NCBI RefSeq assembly: GCF_965227725.1
Contig: NZ_CBDDGH010000006.1
Span: 310,001 to 374,000 of the forward strand
Length of the DNA stretch: 64,000 nucleotides
Source of the DNA: Shimia sp965227725
GTDB lineage: Bacteria > Pseudomonadota > Alphaproteobacteria > Rhodobacterales > Rhodobacteraceae
Direction: 5' to 3'
This document shows, one piece after another, positions 9,375 through 18,184 of the stretch (position 1 is the first letter of the stretch; each line of letters begins with the position of its first letter). Below the pieces are notes generated by a model. The model worked only from the letters and a program-made list of their open reading frames with translations. It was not told the origin of the DNA and did not search any database. The translations under genes and the position numbers were made by a program.

Positions 9375-9935
9375 TCAAGGCAACCCTGCGGCCACCTCAG
9401 CCAAAGCACCGTGCAGCGAACCAGCAGACGAACGTGGGCCGATTACATTAAAGCGCGCCTCTTCCCGGATTAGAAAACAACCGATGTGATGGATGCTGGT
9501 GCGCGTTGCGGTATCTGTAGCCAAGCCGAGTATGTCGACAGCACAGAGGCGTTCAAACAAGGCCTCCGGGCTGGCGCCTTCGATATCAAACCGGCACCAG
9601 CCATCGGTCTGCTCTGTCACAGCGCCAGCGTCTCTGACGATCTCTTTGACCTCTCCGGCCAGAAGAGGGTGCGTGTCGTGATCCGCTTCAATCATCCACT
9701 GACCGGGACCGGACCACCAGACGCGATGATCATCTTTGGTCACACAACCTCCTGGGCCGGGTAGGTCGATCCCAAGAGCGCTCTCAATAGCACCGGCGAC
9801 AGTTTCTTCTTGCCCTTTGCAGGCAGCCAGCGAGGCAAGCGAGCAGTTTGAGTTTTCAGAGATGGTGAACGCACCGACGACATCAATGCGCGCGTTCTCT
9901 TCTCCAAGCGCGGTGGTGGGTTTCAAATCAAACAC
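9375..9935 (-). CDS. soxG: Sarcosine oxidase subunit gamma
   Basis: About 186 residues. I prefer the GTG at 9935 because a GGAGG lies eight bases upstream and the start then overlaps the soxA stop by a few bases; a TTG at 9959 is the alternative. Recognisable SoxG segments are RVWWSGPGQWMIEAD in the middle and CRFDIEGASPEALFERLCAVDIL toward the end. The gamma subunit is a small structural subunit of heterotetrameric sarcosine oxidase, which oxidises sarcosine to glycine and passes the methyl carbon to tetrahydrofolate. It is the last gene of the soxBDAG operon; the IS remnant lies just downstream. Confidence 0.88.
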   Translation of the reverse strand: MFDLKPTTALGEENARIDVVGAFTISENSNCSLASLAACKGQEETVAGAIESALGIDLPGPGGCVTKDDHRVWWSGPGQWMIEADHDTHPLLAGEVKEIVRDAGAVTEQTDGWCRFDIEGASPEALFERLCAVDILGLATDTATRTSIHHIGCFLIREEARFNVIGPRSSAGSLHGALAEVAAGLP

Positions 9936-12876
9936 GCAAACGCCCTCCTTCGGGGTCAATGAAATGAGCGGATACCACCTCTACCGTGGCCTCCTTGCCC
10001 TCAAGAGGGTTCACCATGCGAAGGGTTTCTCCCATACGATTGGCACCATCTTTTAGTAACCCAAGACCAATGGAGCGTTCCAGCACCGGAGAATAGGCCG
10101 CTGATGTGACGTAGCCCTGGTCATGTTTGGCATCAACAGGACCATTTGCATTCATGAGGTGAGCGCCCGCGGTTACCACACCTTCTCCGACAGCTTTCAA
10201 GCCCACGAGGCGCAAATCATCATCCCCGTTCAGCCCCGAACGTTCTGACAAAGTGCTTCCGATACTGTCTTTTTTCTTGGACACCATTCGCCCCATACCG
10301 AGATTGGCAGCTGTGGTGGTGCCGTTGATTTCAGCTGCAACAGCGTGGCCTTTTTCAATTCGCATCACGCCAAGTGCTTCTGTGCCATATGGAGTTACGC
10401 CAAACTCTTCTCCCTCTGTCATTAGGCGGCGCATCAAAGCATCACCGTACCGGGTTGGTACGGCCAGCTCATAGGCCAGCTCGCCAGAGAAGGAAATTCG
10501 GAACAGACGGGCACGCAACCCACCACAGATTGTGATCTCACCGCAGCTCATGAACGGGAAAGCCTCGTTGCTGAGGTCGTGATCAGGATCAACAATCTTC
10601 TGCAACAGCTTGCGTGCATTAGGTCCCGCGATTGCGTATTGCGCCCAAGCTTCCGTTGTGGAGATCAGTTGGACATCCATCTCAGGGAACAAACATTGGC
10701 GGGCGAATTCCATGTTTCGGTAGACCAGCACAGCGTTTGCAGTTGTGGTCGTCACGACGAAATGGTCCTCGGCAAACCGGGCTGCAGTCCCATCATCATA
10801 CGCGATGCCATCTTCGCGCAGCATCAAGCCATAGCGGACTTTGCCGATTGCTAATTTTGCAAAGCCGTTGGCGTAAATCTTGTTGAGAAATGCGGCGGCG
10901 TCCGCACCCTGAACGTCAATTTTGCCAAGAGTGGTTACGTCGCAAACGCCCACGCAATTGCGAGTTGTCAGAACTTCGCGGTCGACCGTTTCGCGCCAGT
11001 GACTTTCGCCTTTGCGAGGGAAGTACTGCGCACGCAACCAATTGCCGGTTTCCATAAAGACAGCGCCTTGCTCCTCCGCCCAATTATGACTGGGAGTCTT
11101 GCGGACAGGGTGGAACTCAGCGCCAACGGAACGACCAGCCAGAGTGCCCATTGATACCGGTACATATGGGGGGCGGAAGATGGTTGTACCTGTTTCCGGT
11201 ATGGACTTTCCCGTTATCTCGGCCATCACAGCCAATCCGGTGACATTCGCGGTTTTGCCCTGATCCGTTGCCATGCCAAGCGTGGTATATCGTTTCAGGT
11301 GCTCGACTGAGCGGAAACCTTCCTGATGCGCCAGTTTCACATCTTTAACCGTCACATCGTTTTGGAAGTCGACCCAAGCGCGTTTGGCACCTTGGACATG
11401 CCAGAAAGGTGTGATGTTGCAAGGTTCCTCCGCAACTTGCGGCAACTCGATCTCCTTTGCGGTGATGCCAAGGGCTGCCAAAGCGTCCATTGCGCGTTGG
11501 GCCCCTCCCATCAAAGCCTGTGAGGTGGTCATGTCACCGCATGCAGCCCCTGCGACGGACTGGCCCACGGGCAGCGCCCCTCCTGGCACAAATGCATGAA
11601 TTGCGTTGTTCCACACAGGTCGACCACGTTGATGACAAGTTAGTCCCAGATTGGGATTCCAACCGCCAGAAACCGCAACGGCGCCGCAAGGGATAATGCG
11701 CGTTTTTCCATTGGCTAATTTGACAGTCACCGATTTAACACCAAGTCTGCCTTTGGTGTCGATAATCTGAGCGCCCGCCAGAACCTCTGTGCCATTGACA
11801 AATGGCGCATTATGCCGCGTATCAATCACTGCAGGCACAGAAACGCCCTTTGTCAGTAGGTCTCTCGCTGTGCGGTGCCCGTCATCGTTGTTGGTAAAGA
11901 CCACAACACTTTGGTCCGGCGTCGTGGCCCAACGATTGGCGTAAGCGCGGACTGCTCCTGCCAGCATGACGCCCGGGCGGTCATTGTTTTCAAATGCGAT
12001 CGGGCGCTCAATAGCTCCAGCACAGACAAGAGCACGCTTGGAATAAATACGCCAAAATATCTGACGCGGCTTACCGGGTTGCGGGGCTGCCAAATGATCA
12101 GACACACGCTCGACTGCGCCATAGATGCCGTGATCATACGCTCCGACAACGGTGGTACGCGGCATGATACGTACATTATCGAGCGATACTAATTCTGCTT
12201 GGATTTTCGCCACCCAGTCGATCCCGGCCGCGCCATCCAGCTCTTGAGTTTCCGCCAAAAGGCGGCCGCCAAGTAAGAAGTCCTCTTCTGCAATGATCAC
12301 ACGGGCGCCAGCGTGCCCTGCTGTGAGTGCAGCCGCCAAACCCGCAGGCCCAGCACCGATAACCAGAAGGTCACAATGCAAAAAGCCTTTGTCGTAGACA
12401 TCAGGATCATCTTCAAACGATATGCTGCCGAGACCCGCAGCGCGGCGGATCAACGGTTCATAGAGCTTTTCCCAAAAGGCTTTCGGCCACATGAACGTTT
12501 TATAATAGAAACCCGCGGCGAAGAACGGTGCGAACCGATCGTTAATGCCAAGAAAGTCATATTTGAGAGACCCCATGTGGTTTTGGCTTTTTGCGCTGAG
12601 CCCGTCAAAAAGCTCGATAGTTGTCGCCCTTGTATTGGGCTCCTGACGGCCGCCCTCGCGCAATATGACCAGCGCGTTTGGTTCCTCTGATCCAGCCGTA
12701 ACGACACCTCTCGGGCGGTGATACTTAAACGACCGCCCCATGAGGCGCACGCCATTGGCCAACAAGGCAGAAGCAAGGGTATCACCTTGGCGGCCCTCAT
12801 AATTCTGCCCATCAAAAGTGAAGTTTAACGGCGCGGTGTGGTCTATCAGACCGCCCTGTAGTCTGTTGACACTCAT
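9928..12876 (-). CDS. soxA: Sarcosine oxidase subunit alpha
   Basis: A 982-residue protein, close to the usual size of about 1000. The N-terminal ferredoxin-like part (FTFDGQNYEGRQGDTLASALLANG, with RSFKYHRPRG) is followed by a dinucleotide-binding domain (LLVIGAGPAGLAAAL near residue 171). The C-terminal about 380 residues form a GcvT/aminomethyltransferase-like folate domain (CDVTTLGKIDVQG, later ISFSGELAYELAVP). The alpha subunit carries NAD+ and the tetrahydrofolate site that receives the formaldehyde equivalent. The start overlaps the soxD stop by four bases, which supports coupled translation. Relatives acting on other N-methyl amino acids or on dimethylglycine cannot be excluded. Confidence 0.92.
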   Translation of the reverse strand: MSVNRLQGGLIDHTAPLNFTFDGQNYEGRQGDTLASALLANGVRLMGRSFKYHRPRGVVTAGSEEPNALVILREGGRQEPNTRATTIELFDGLSAKSQNHMGSLKYDFLGINDRFAPFFAAGFYYKTFMWPKAFWEKLYEPLIRRAAGLGSISFEDDPDVYDKGFLHCDLLVIGAGPAGLAAALTAGHAGARVIIAEEDFLLGGRLLAETQELDGAAGIDWVAKIQAELVSLDNVRIMPRTTVVGAYDHGIYGAVERVSDHLAAPQPGKPRQIFWRIYSKRALVCAGAIERPIAFENNDRPGVMLAGAVRAYANRWATTPDQSVVVFTNNDDGHRTARDLLTKGVSVPAVIDTRHNAPFVNGTEVLAGAQIIDTKGRLGVKSVTVKLANGKTRIIPCGAVAVSGGWNPNLGLTCHQRGRPVWNNAIHAFVPGGALPVGQSVAGAACGDMTTSQALMGGAQRAMDALAALGITAKEIELPQVAEEPCNITPFWHVQGAKRAWVDFQNDVTVKDVKLAHQEGFRSVEHLKRYTTLGMATDQGKTANVTGLAVMAEITGKSIPETGTTIFRPPYVPVSMGTLAGRSVGAEFHPVRKTPSHNWAEEQGAVFMETGNWLRAQYFPRKGESHWRETVDREVLTTRNCVGVCDVTTLGKIDVQGADAAAFLNKIYANGFAKLAIGKVRYGLMLREDGIAYDDGTAARFAEDHFVVTTTTANAVLVYRNMEFARQCLFPEMDVQLISTTEAWAQYAIAGPNARKLLQKIVDPDHDLSNEAFPFMSCGEITICGGLRARLFRISFSGELAYELAVPTRYGDALMRRLMTEGEEFGVTPYGTEALGVMRIEKGHAVAAEINGTTTAANLGMGRMVSKKKDSIGSTLSERSGLNGDDDLRLVGLKAVGEGVVTAGAHLMNANGPVDAKHDQGYVTSAAYSPVLERSIGLGLLKDGANRMGETLRMVNPLEGKEATVEVVSAHFIDPEGGRLRV

Positions 12877-13160
12877 TGGGCAGCTCCTCCCGATCGTCTT
12901 GTTTCGCTGGCCATTTCCACGGAAACAATTTCATGTGTCAGTGTGTTGCGCGTCACGACCAACCATGACCGATCACCCTGTTCGTGAAACCAGAGTTCCC
13001 GATGCAGACCCGCCGGATTGTCTCGCAAATAGAGGTAGTCGTGGAACGCCTGAACCGCGTTCTCGGCCTGCCAATCGGGGCGGTTCATCAACGAGGCGTC
13101 GCCCAAATAGGTAAATTCAGAGACATCGCGTGGTCCCAAAAGAGGATGATTGATCAGCAT
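12873..13160 (-). CDS. soxD: Sarcosine oxidase subunit delta, cysteine-free variant
   Basis: A 95-residue protein. The family is identified by GPRDVSEFTYLGDA, by the LYLRDNPAGLHRELWFHEQGDRSWLVVTRNTLTHEI core, and by its position between soxB and soxA. In known SoxD proteins a zinc ion is held by an N-terminal Cys-x-x-Cys and a later His...Cys. Here the N-terminus reads INHPLLGPRD and the later site reads WFHEQGDRSW: the His remains but the protein contains no cysteine at all. The zinc site is therefore lost or altered. It overlaps soxA by four bases. Confidence 0.88.
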   Translation of the reverse strand: MLINHPLLGPRDVSEFTYLGDASLMNRPDWQAENAVQAFHDYLYLRDNPAGLHRELWFHEQGDRSWLVVTRNTLTHEIVSVEMASETRRSGGAAQ

Positions 13161-13261
13161 GTTTTAGTCTCCAACGGCCCAAAAACGGCGTAGTGCACTG
13201 CAAGTCCCTCGCTGCAGGGAAGCCAATTCGGGATCGGACCCTGGTCAAGTTTGTTGATCAT
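13154..13261 (-). CDS. Possible 35-residue peptide ahead of soxD
   Basis: A short ORF starting at an ATG (13261) with AAGGA a few bases upstream. It encodes a 35-residue peptide beginning MINKLDQGPIPNWLPC and ending in GPLETKTC. Its TGA stop lies just inside the soxD coding region, so its last codons overlap the soxD start, an arrangement that suggests translational coupling. It fills most of the gap between soxB and soxD, which are usually adjacent. I know no family for it. It could be a leader peptide, a small accessory protein or a chance frame. Confidence 0.3.
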   Translation of the reverse strand: MINKLDQGPIPNWLPCSEGLAVHYAVFGPLETKTC

Positions 13262-13271
13262 GGTGGTGTCC

Positions 13272-14594
13272 TTAGTGCAGATTTGGTTGGGCACCCTGCC
13301 CTTTTTCGTCAATCATGTGACCCGTTTGGAAACGATCCAGCCGATAGGCTTGAGCCGTTTCATGCGGTCGGTCAGTCGACAAGAGATGCGCCAAGCACCA
13401 CCCGGCTGCCGGGGTTGCCTTGAAGCCGCCGTAACACCAACCTCCGTTAAAATAGAGCCCCTCGATGTGAGTTTTGTCGATGAAAGGCGACCCATCCATG
13501 GACATGTCCATGATGCCGCCCCAACTGCGCAACAGGCGCACGCGCCCCAGCGCAGGGATCAGGGAGACGCCACTTTCCACAACATCTTCAACAACAGGCA
13601 GATTGCCCCGTTGCGCATAAGAGTTGTACCCATCTATGTCGCCGCCAAATACAAGGCCACCTTTGTCAGACTGGCTGCAATAAAAGTGCCCCGCACCATA
13701 GGTAATCACCCCTGGAATCGTAGGTTTTAGCCCCTCTGAGACAAAAGCTTGCAGTACATGGCTCTCTATTGGGAGTCGCATGCCAGCAAGGGCCATCAGG
13801 CGGCTTGAGCTGCCAGCAACGGATGCTGCTACTTTTTTTGCACCAATGTATCCGCGTGAGGTTTCCACGCCGAGGACTTTGCCGTTTTCAATACGGAAGC
13901 CGGTGACTTCACAGTTCTGGATGATGTCGACGCCATGCCGATCTGCACCGCGTGCGTAGCCCCAAGCTACGGCATCATGGCGTACCGTTCCACCGCGCCG
14001 ATGCAGTAAGCCTCCTCGGATCGGGAACCTAGCGTTCTCAAAATTCAGAAAGGGATACATGGCGCGCACGCCCTCTGCGTCCAAAAGCTCGGCATCTGAG
14101 CCATTCAGGATCATTGCATTGCCTCGACGCCGGAACGCATCTCGTTGTCCGTCCGTGTGATACAGATTCAAGATACCGCGCTGGCTGACCATTGCGTTGA
14201 AGTTCAGCTCTTGTTCAAGCCCTTCCCAGAGCTTCAGCGAAAACTCATAAAACGGCTCATTCCCGTCGAGCATGTAGTTGGAACGTACAATCGTCGTATT
14301 GCGTCCAACGTTGCCGCCGCCGATCCAGCCTTTTTCCAGAACCGCGATCCGCTTCTGACCAAATTGTTTCGCCAAGTAGTAAGCCGCTGCAAGCCCGTGA
14401 CCACCACCGCCGATTATGACAAAATCATAGTCTGCTTGAGGAGTGGCATCGCGCCAAGTTGGGCGCCACCCCTTGTGGCCTGTCAGGGCTTCCTTGATCA
14501 CTCGAAATCCGCTGTAACGCATCGCATCCTCATTCATTTGAAGCGAAAATGACGGTTGTGGTTTGGTTTTCACAGACGCGTTTTGGTCAGTCAT
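13272..14594 (-). CDS. soxB: Sarcosine oxidase subunit beta
   Basis: About 440 residues from the ATG at 14594 (MTDQNAS). A start at 14522 (MRYSGF, preceded by GAGG) fits the usual SoxB N-terminus better and is a real alternative. Shared features are RVIKEALTGHKGWRPTWRD, the FAD-binding IIGGGGHGLAAAYYLAKQ, and GWIGGGNVGRNTTIVRSNY, the region that binds flavin covalently or closely in this family. The C-terminus has YFNGGWCYGGFKATPAAGW, a substrate-side motif. The beta subunit holds FAD and FMN and oxidises sarcosine. First gene of the operon, divergent from the LysR-receiver gene about 70 bp away. Confidence 0.92.
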   Translation of the reverse strand: MTDQNASVKTKPQPSFSLQMNEDAMRYSGFRVIKEALTGHKGWRPTWRDATPQADYDFVIIGGGGHGLAAAYYLAKQFGQKRIAVLEKGWIGGGNVGRNTTIVRSNYMLDGNEPFYEFSLKLWEGLEQELNFNAMVSQRGILNLYHTDGQRDAFRRRGNAMILNGSDAELLDAEGVRAMYPFLNFENARFPIRGGLLHRRGGTVRHDAVAWGYARGADRHGVDIIQNCEVTGFRIENGKVLGVETSRGYIGAKKVAASVAGSSSRLMALAGMRLPIESHVLQAFVSEGLKPTIPGVITYGAGHFYCSQSDKGGLVFGGDIDGYNSYAQRGNLPVVEDVVESGVSLIPALGRVRLLRSWGGIMDMSMDGSPFIDKTHIEGLYFNGGWCYGGFKATPAAGWCLAHLLSTDRPHETAQAYRLDRFQTGHMIDEKGQGAQPNLH

Positions 14595-14663
14595 TGCTCC
14601 ATTTCCGTCACATCGCACAAAAGCGGGTTCGCCCACTTGCACAGAGCTGTGGTTTCCATTCAC

Positions 14664-15491
14664 ATGCCTCGCATGAAGCAATTGAAACGACAGCTGCCCC
14701 CTTTGACGTCACTGGTTGCCTTTGAGGCAGCCGCGCGGCTGGGATCTTTCACCACAGCCGCAGAAGAGTTGAATGTCTCGCGGGAAGCGGTAAGCCGCCA
14801 AATCCGCGCGTTAGAAGCGCATTTGGGTGTTAAGTTGTTTGAACGAGACGCCAATACGGCCGCCATGGGTCTGACAGGGCAACAGTTCTACGCAACCGTT
14901 TCGCCAAATCTATGGGCAATTGCCTCCGCTGCAAATGAGCTCACGGGAGGGGCAAATGAGAATGAGTTAGCCCCTGAGGCGGATCTACTAGAGGTACCTC
15001 TGGAACACGATGACAAGCCGACTCTGTTGGTCGTCGACGATTCCGCCGACAATATTCATCATCTTTACGGACTGCTCAGCGAGAGCTATCGCGTCATTGC
15101 GCAACGCTCTGGGCAGGGTGCTCTGTCCTATTTGTCCAAAGAGAGCGTAGATCTCGTCTTATTGGACATCCGAATGCCGGACATGGATGGCTACGAAGCA
15201 TGCCGCCGCATCAAAGCGACGGCCAGTCTCGCGGAAATACCGATCATCTTTGTAACAAATTTGGATGATCCGGCAGATGAGACCAAAGGTTTGGAACTAG
15301 GCGCTTCTGATTTCATTTCACGCCCAGTGGTACCCGCGGTCTTGAGTGCGCGCATCCGTACTCAAATCGAACTGCGACAGTCCAGGAGCGCACTAGAAAG
15401 CCTGCTCACACGTCGCGCGGACAGATTGCAAAAGGCCGAAAACCTGCTGACAAAAATGGCCAAAGAGATCGAGGCTTATCGGTCAGAGTGA
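14664..15491 (+). CDS. LysR-type HTH fused to a response-regulator receiver domain
   Basis: About 275 residues, starting at ATG 14664 or 14673. Residues about 10-75 form a LysR winged helix (SLVAFEAAARLGSFTTAAEEL, then VSREAVSRQIRALEAHLGVKLFER). Instead of the LysR effector domain it continues with a CheY-like receiver at residues about 118-235: acidic pair VVDD, phospho-acceptor Asp168 in LLDIRMPDMDG, Thr198 in FVTNL. The usual Lys before Pro is Arg220 (ISRPV). A coiled-coil-like tail follows. It is divergent from soxB and convergent with, and overlapping, a hybrid kinase, so it is very likely that kinase's partner. The targets are probably sox and/or the TRAP genes (inference). Confidence 0.88.
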   Translation: MPRMKQLKRQLPPLTSLVAFEAAARLGSFTTAAEELNVSREAVSRQIRALEAHLGVKLFERDANTAAMGLTGQQFYATVSPNLWAIASAANELTGGANENELAPEADLLEVPLEHDDKPTLLVVDDSADNIHHLYGLLSESYRVIAQRSGQGALSYLSKESVDLVLLDIRMPDMDGYEACRRIKATASLAEIPIIFVTNLDDPADETKGLELGASDFISRPVVPAVLSARIRTQIELRQSRSALESLLTRRADRLQKAENLLTKMAKEIEAYRSE

Positions 15492-18184
15492 GATCGCGGA
15501 CACCCATCTTTGGCCAGCCGAAGAGCCTTAACAAAGTCCAACTTTTCGAGTGCATCTATCAGTTCGACGAACTCTTTACTGAAGTGTTCGCTTTTGTGGA
15601 GCATCTTGGCATGACCTAAAGACGCCATATCATGACTTTGGATCAACTCAATTAGCGCCTCCCAACTGGCAGGATGTTGGGTTGAGGTCTCCTCTAACCC
15701 CAAATCCTCCAAGGTAAGTTCTTCGGACAAAACTTCGATTTCGCTCAATACAAATTTGAGATGCGCCTGATCAGTTTCAGTCTTCTGGGCCGCTTCGGCG
15801 AGCGGCACAGCACCCACGGTGCGTGCAGATCCCTTAATGACATGAAGTGTGGAGTTCATATCGTCGGGCGCAACGCCTCCGCCCGACAGTGCTTGCCACC
15901 AACCCTTAAGTTGCTCGCGAAAGCGTACCAAATTTTGTTCATAAAGCAGGCGATTTCCCCCTGCGAGGAAGAGGCCCTGCTGGCGATCTAAGTGCTTTGG
16001 CGCCTGCGTAGTTGGCACGTGTTCTTCCAGCACCGCTTGCAACTTGGCAGGGTCGACCGGCTTGGGCAAAAATTCGGCAAAGCCGGCAGAGCGACACTTT
16101 TGGTACTCTTCTGGGGTGGCGTTGGCCGACGTAGCGATGACCGGGGCCAGTTTACCGCCGTAGTCCTCTTGAAGCTTTTGCATGGTGCGGTGACCATCCA
16201 TCATGGGCATATGTAGGTCCATCAAGATCATGTCAGGCATGGCTTTCGCCACGTGCTCTATTGCTTCAAGGCCGTTGGCGGCCGTTCGTACATCAGCACC
16301 AAACCCGCCAATCAACGCTTCAAAGACCGATTGATTAATCCGATTATCCTCCACCACAAGAATGTCGCGCCTTGCCAAAATATCTGGCGTTGATTTGGGC
16401 TCATTGGTTTGATTTTGAGAGCGTTTCACCGCCTCAAGAAATTCGCCGTGTGTGATTGGAAGGTCGATCGATATCGCCGGTGTAGCGTTTAACTCTTCAC
16501 GCAAAAAAGTAACGTGGTCGCTATCCACAAGAGCTCGAACAGCCGCGCCCTCTTCAGCCAACTGGCCACCAACTCTTTGCGCCATAGCAGCTACCGAGGC
16601 CCGTTGGTGACCTTCCCCCAAAACCGGGATCGTCAGTTTTCTGTCCTGTCCGTAGAGCGCGGGCTTGCTGGGGACAACAAAATCAAATGAAAAACAGGCA
16701 CCTTGGCCAGTCTCGCTTTCTACATTCAAGGTCCCACCCATTTGTTCCGCTGAGCGCAAAGCAATGGACAGTCCCAGTCCGGTCCCACCATATTTTCGGG
16801 TGGTAGAAGTATCTGCCTGTCCAAATGGTTTGAAAATTTCCTCGGTCTGCTCCGGTGAAATTCCAATGCCAGTGTCGCGGACACTAAGGGTGAGGTGACC
16901 CTTGTTCTGATCAAGCATCTCGCAACAGGCATTGATGCAGATCTCTCCTTGGTCAGTGAACTTCACAGCGTTAGAAGCAAAGTTCATCACCACTTGCCGC
17001 AATCTGAGCGGGTCAGCAAAGATCTCACGAGGAAGGTCCGGTGCGTAGTTCCAGATCAAGCGCACCGGCTTTTGTTGCAACAAAGCGCGAGTTTGCATCA
17101 TCACGCTATCCAAAAACTCATCCACAGAGAACCATACGTTCTCCAATGCCATTTCCCCCGCTTCAATTTTGGAGAGATCCAGCACCGAATTGATATTTTG
17201 CGACAAATGGGCCGCTGCAGCGCGCATATCTTGAATGTAGCGGGGCGTTCGATCGTTGTATCCGTCCCTCAACAGCACCTCGGATAGCCCAATGATGGCA
17301 TTCATTGGCGTGCGCAACTCGTGGCTCATATTGGCGAGAAAGACGGATTTCGCTTGCGACGCTTCCACGGCCTCATTTCGTGCCGCCACCAACTCTTGTG
17401 TGCGATCGTCCACGATGGATTTCAGATTGTCCCGGCTATCTTCCAGCTCACCGACTGTTCTCCCAAAGGCGCGTGCAAGTCGTGAGATTTCGTCTCTGCG
17501 GTGCGGATCAAGCATGTGGCGGTCGCGATCGGTGAGTTCGAATTTATGCCCATCACGCACACGTAATGCTGCCATCTGCAGGCGAGTAATTGGGCGAATA
17601 ACGGTCACCTGCACCAAAAGGAAAATCGCGCTGGTCACGAGAAGTGTCTGAAGAATGCTAGAGCCAAGCACCACCAAACTTCGGGCGACCATTTCAGCTC
17701 CGATGGACTGATAGGAGTAAATGGCAAAAAGAGTCCCGATATCGGCCCCATCTCGCTTGCTGTGCAGGGCAAAGCGGTAGGTTTCATCGCCATCTGCGCC
17801 GAAGCCAAACCAACGTGCGACGCTTGGCGCTTTTACCTGTGCGGTGCGTGCGACCGACAAATCACCAATGCCCGCACTTTCCCGCAGGCTGTCGCTTAAC
17901 AGCGGATCCTCAATCCATGCTTCGGTGATCACGGGATCTTTTAATAGCCCCCCCATAAAGGCCAGTGTGTCGGGGATATCGACTTCCCAATAGGCGCTTT
18001 CGATTTGCGGCAAAGTGGCGCGAATGATGCGGTCGGCGTTTTGACGGGCCGTGTCAACCCGCTGTGTTCCTTCAAGCCAAAGGGTCACAACGCCCAGAAC
18101 GAACCCAGAGAGGATGCCAATGATGCCCGCCGCTATCGCGATCTTGGGTGTTACCCCCAATCGATGCAGACGTGTGCCTCTCAT
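15476..18184 (-). CDS. Hybrid sensor histidine kinase with receiver and HPt domains
   Basis: A 902-residue protein. Order: transmembrane helix at about 13-35, periplasmic domain to about 168, second transmembrane helix at about 170-195, HAMP at about 195-250 with a coiled coil, HisKA with His288 (SHELRTPMNAIIG), ATPase domain (N box near NFASNAVKF, then DTGIGI, GGTGLGL), receiver with Asp656 (LMDLHMPMMDG) and Lys in LPKPV, and a C-terminal HPt with His781 (LHVIKGSAR). This supports a His-Asp-His relay ending on another receiver, presumably the LysR-receiver protein with which its 3' end overlaps by 16 bp. Its start overlaps the stop of the upstream binding-protein gene (ATGA). Confidence 0.9.
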   Translation of the reverse strand: MRGTRLHRLGVTPKIAIAAGIIGILSGFVLGVVTLWLEGTQRVDTARQNADRIIRATLPQIESAYWEVDIPDTLAFMGGLLKDPVITEAWIEDPLLSDSLRESAGIGDLSVARTAQVKAPSVARWFGFGADGDETYRFALHSKRDGADIGTLFAIYSYQSIGAEMVARSLVVLGSSILQTLLVTSAIFLLVQVTVIRPITRLQMAALRVRDGHKFELTDRDRHMLDPHRRDEISRLARAFGRTVGELEDSRDNLKSIVDDRTQELVAARNEAVEASQAKSVFLANMSHELRTPMNAIIGLSEVLLRDGYNDRTPRYIQDMRAAAAHLSQNINSVLDLSKIEAGEMALENVWFSVDEFLDSVMMQTRALLQQKPVRLIWNYAPDLPREIFADPLRLRQVVMNFASNAVKFTDQGEICINACCEMLDQNKGHLTLSVRDTGIGISPEQTEEIFKPFGQADTSTTRKYGGTGLGLSIALRSAEQMGGTLNVESETGQGACFSFDFVVPSKPALYGQDRKLTIPVLGEGHQRASVAAMAQRVGGQLAEEGAAVRALVDSDHVTFLREELNATPAISIDLPITHGEFLEAVKRSQNQTNEPKSTPDILARRDILVVEDNRINQSVFEALIGGFGADVRTAANGLEAIEHVAKAMPDMILMDLHMPMMDGHRTMQKLQEDYGGKLAPVIATSANATPEEYQKCRSAGFAEFLPKPVDPAKLQAVLEEHVPTTQAPKHLDRQQGLFLAGGNRLLYEQNLVRFREQLKGWWQALSGGGVAPDDMNSTLHVIKGSARTVGAVPLAEAAQKTETDQAHLKFVLSEIEVLSEELTLEDLGLEETSTQHPASWEALIELIQSHDMASLGHAKMLHKSEHFSKEFVELIDALEKLDFVKALRLAKDGCPRSHSDR

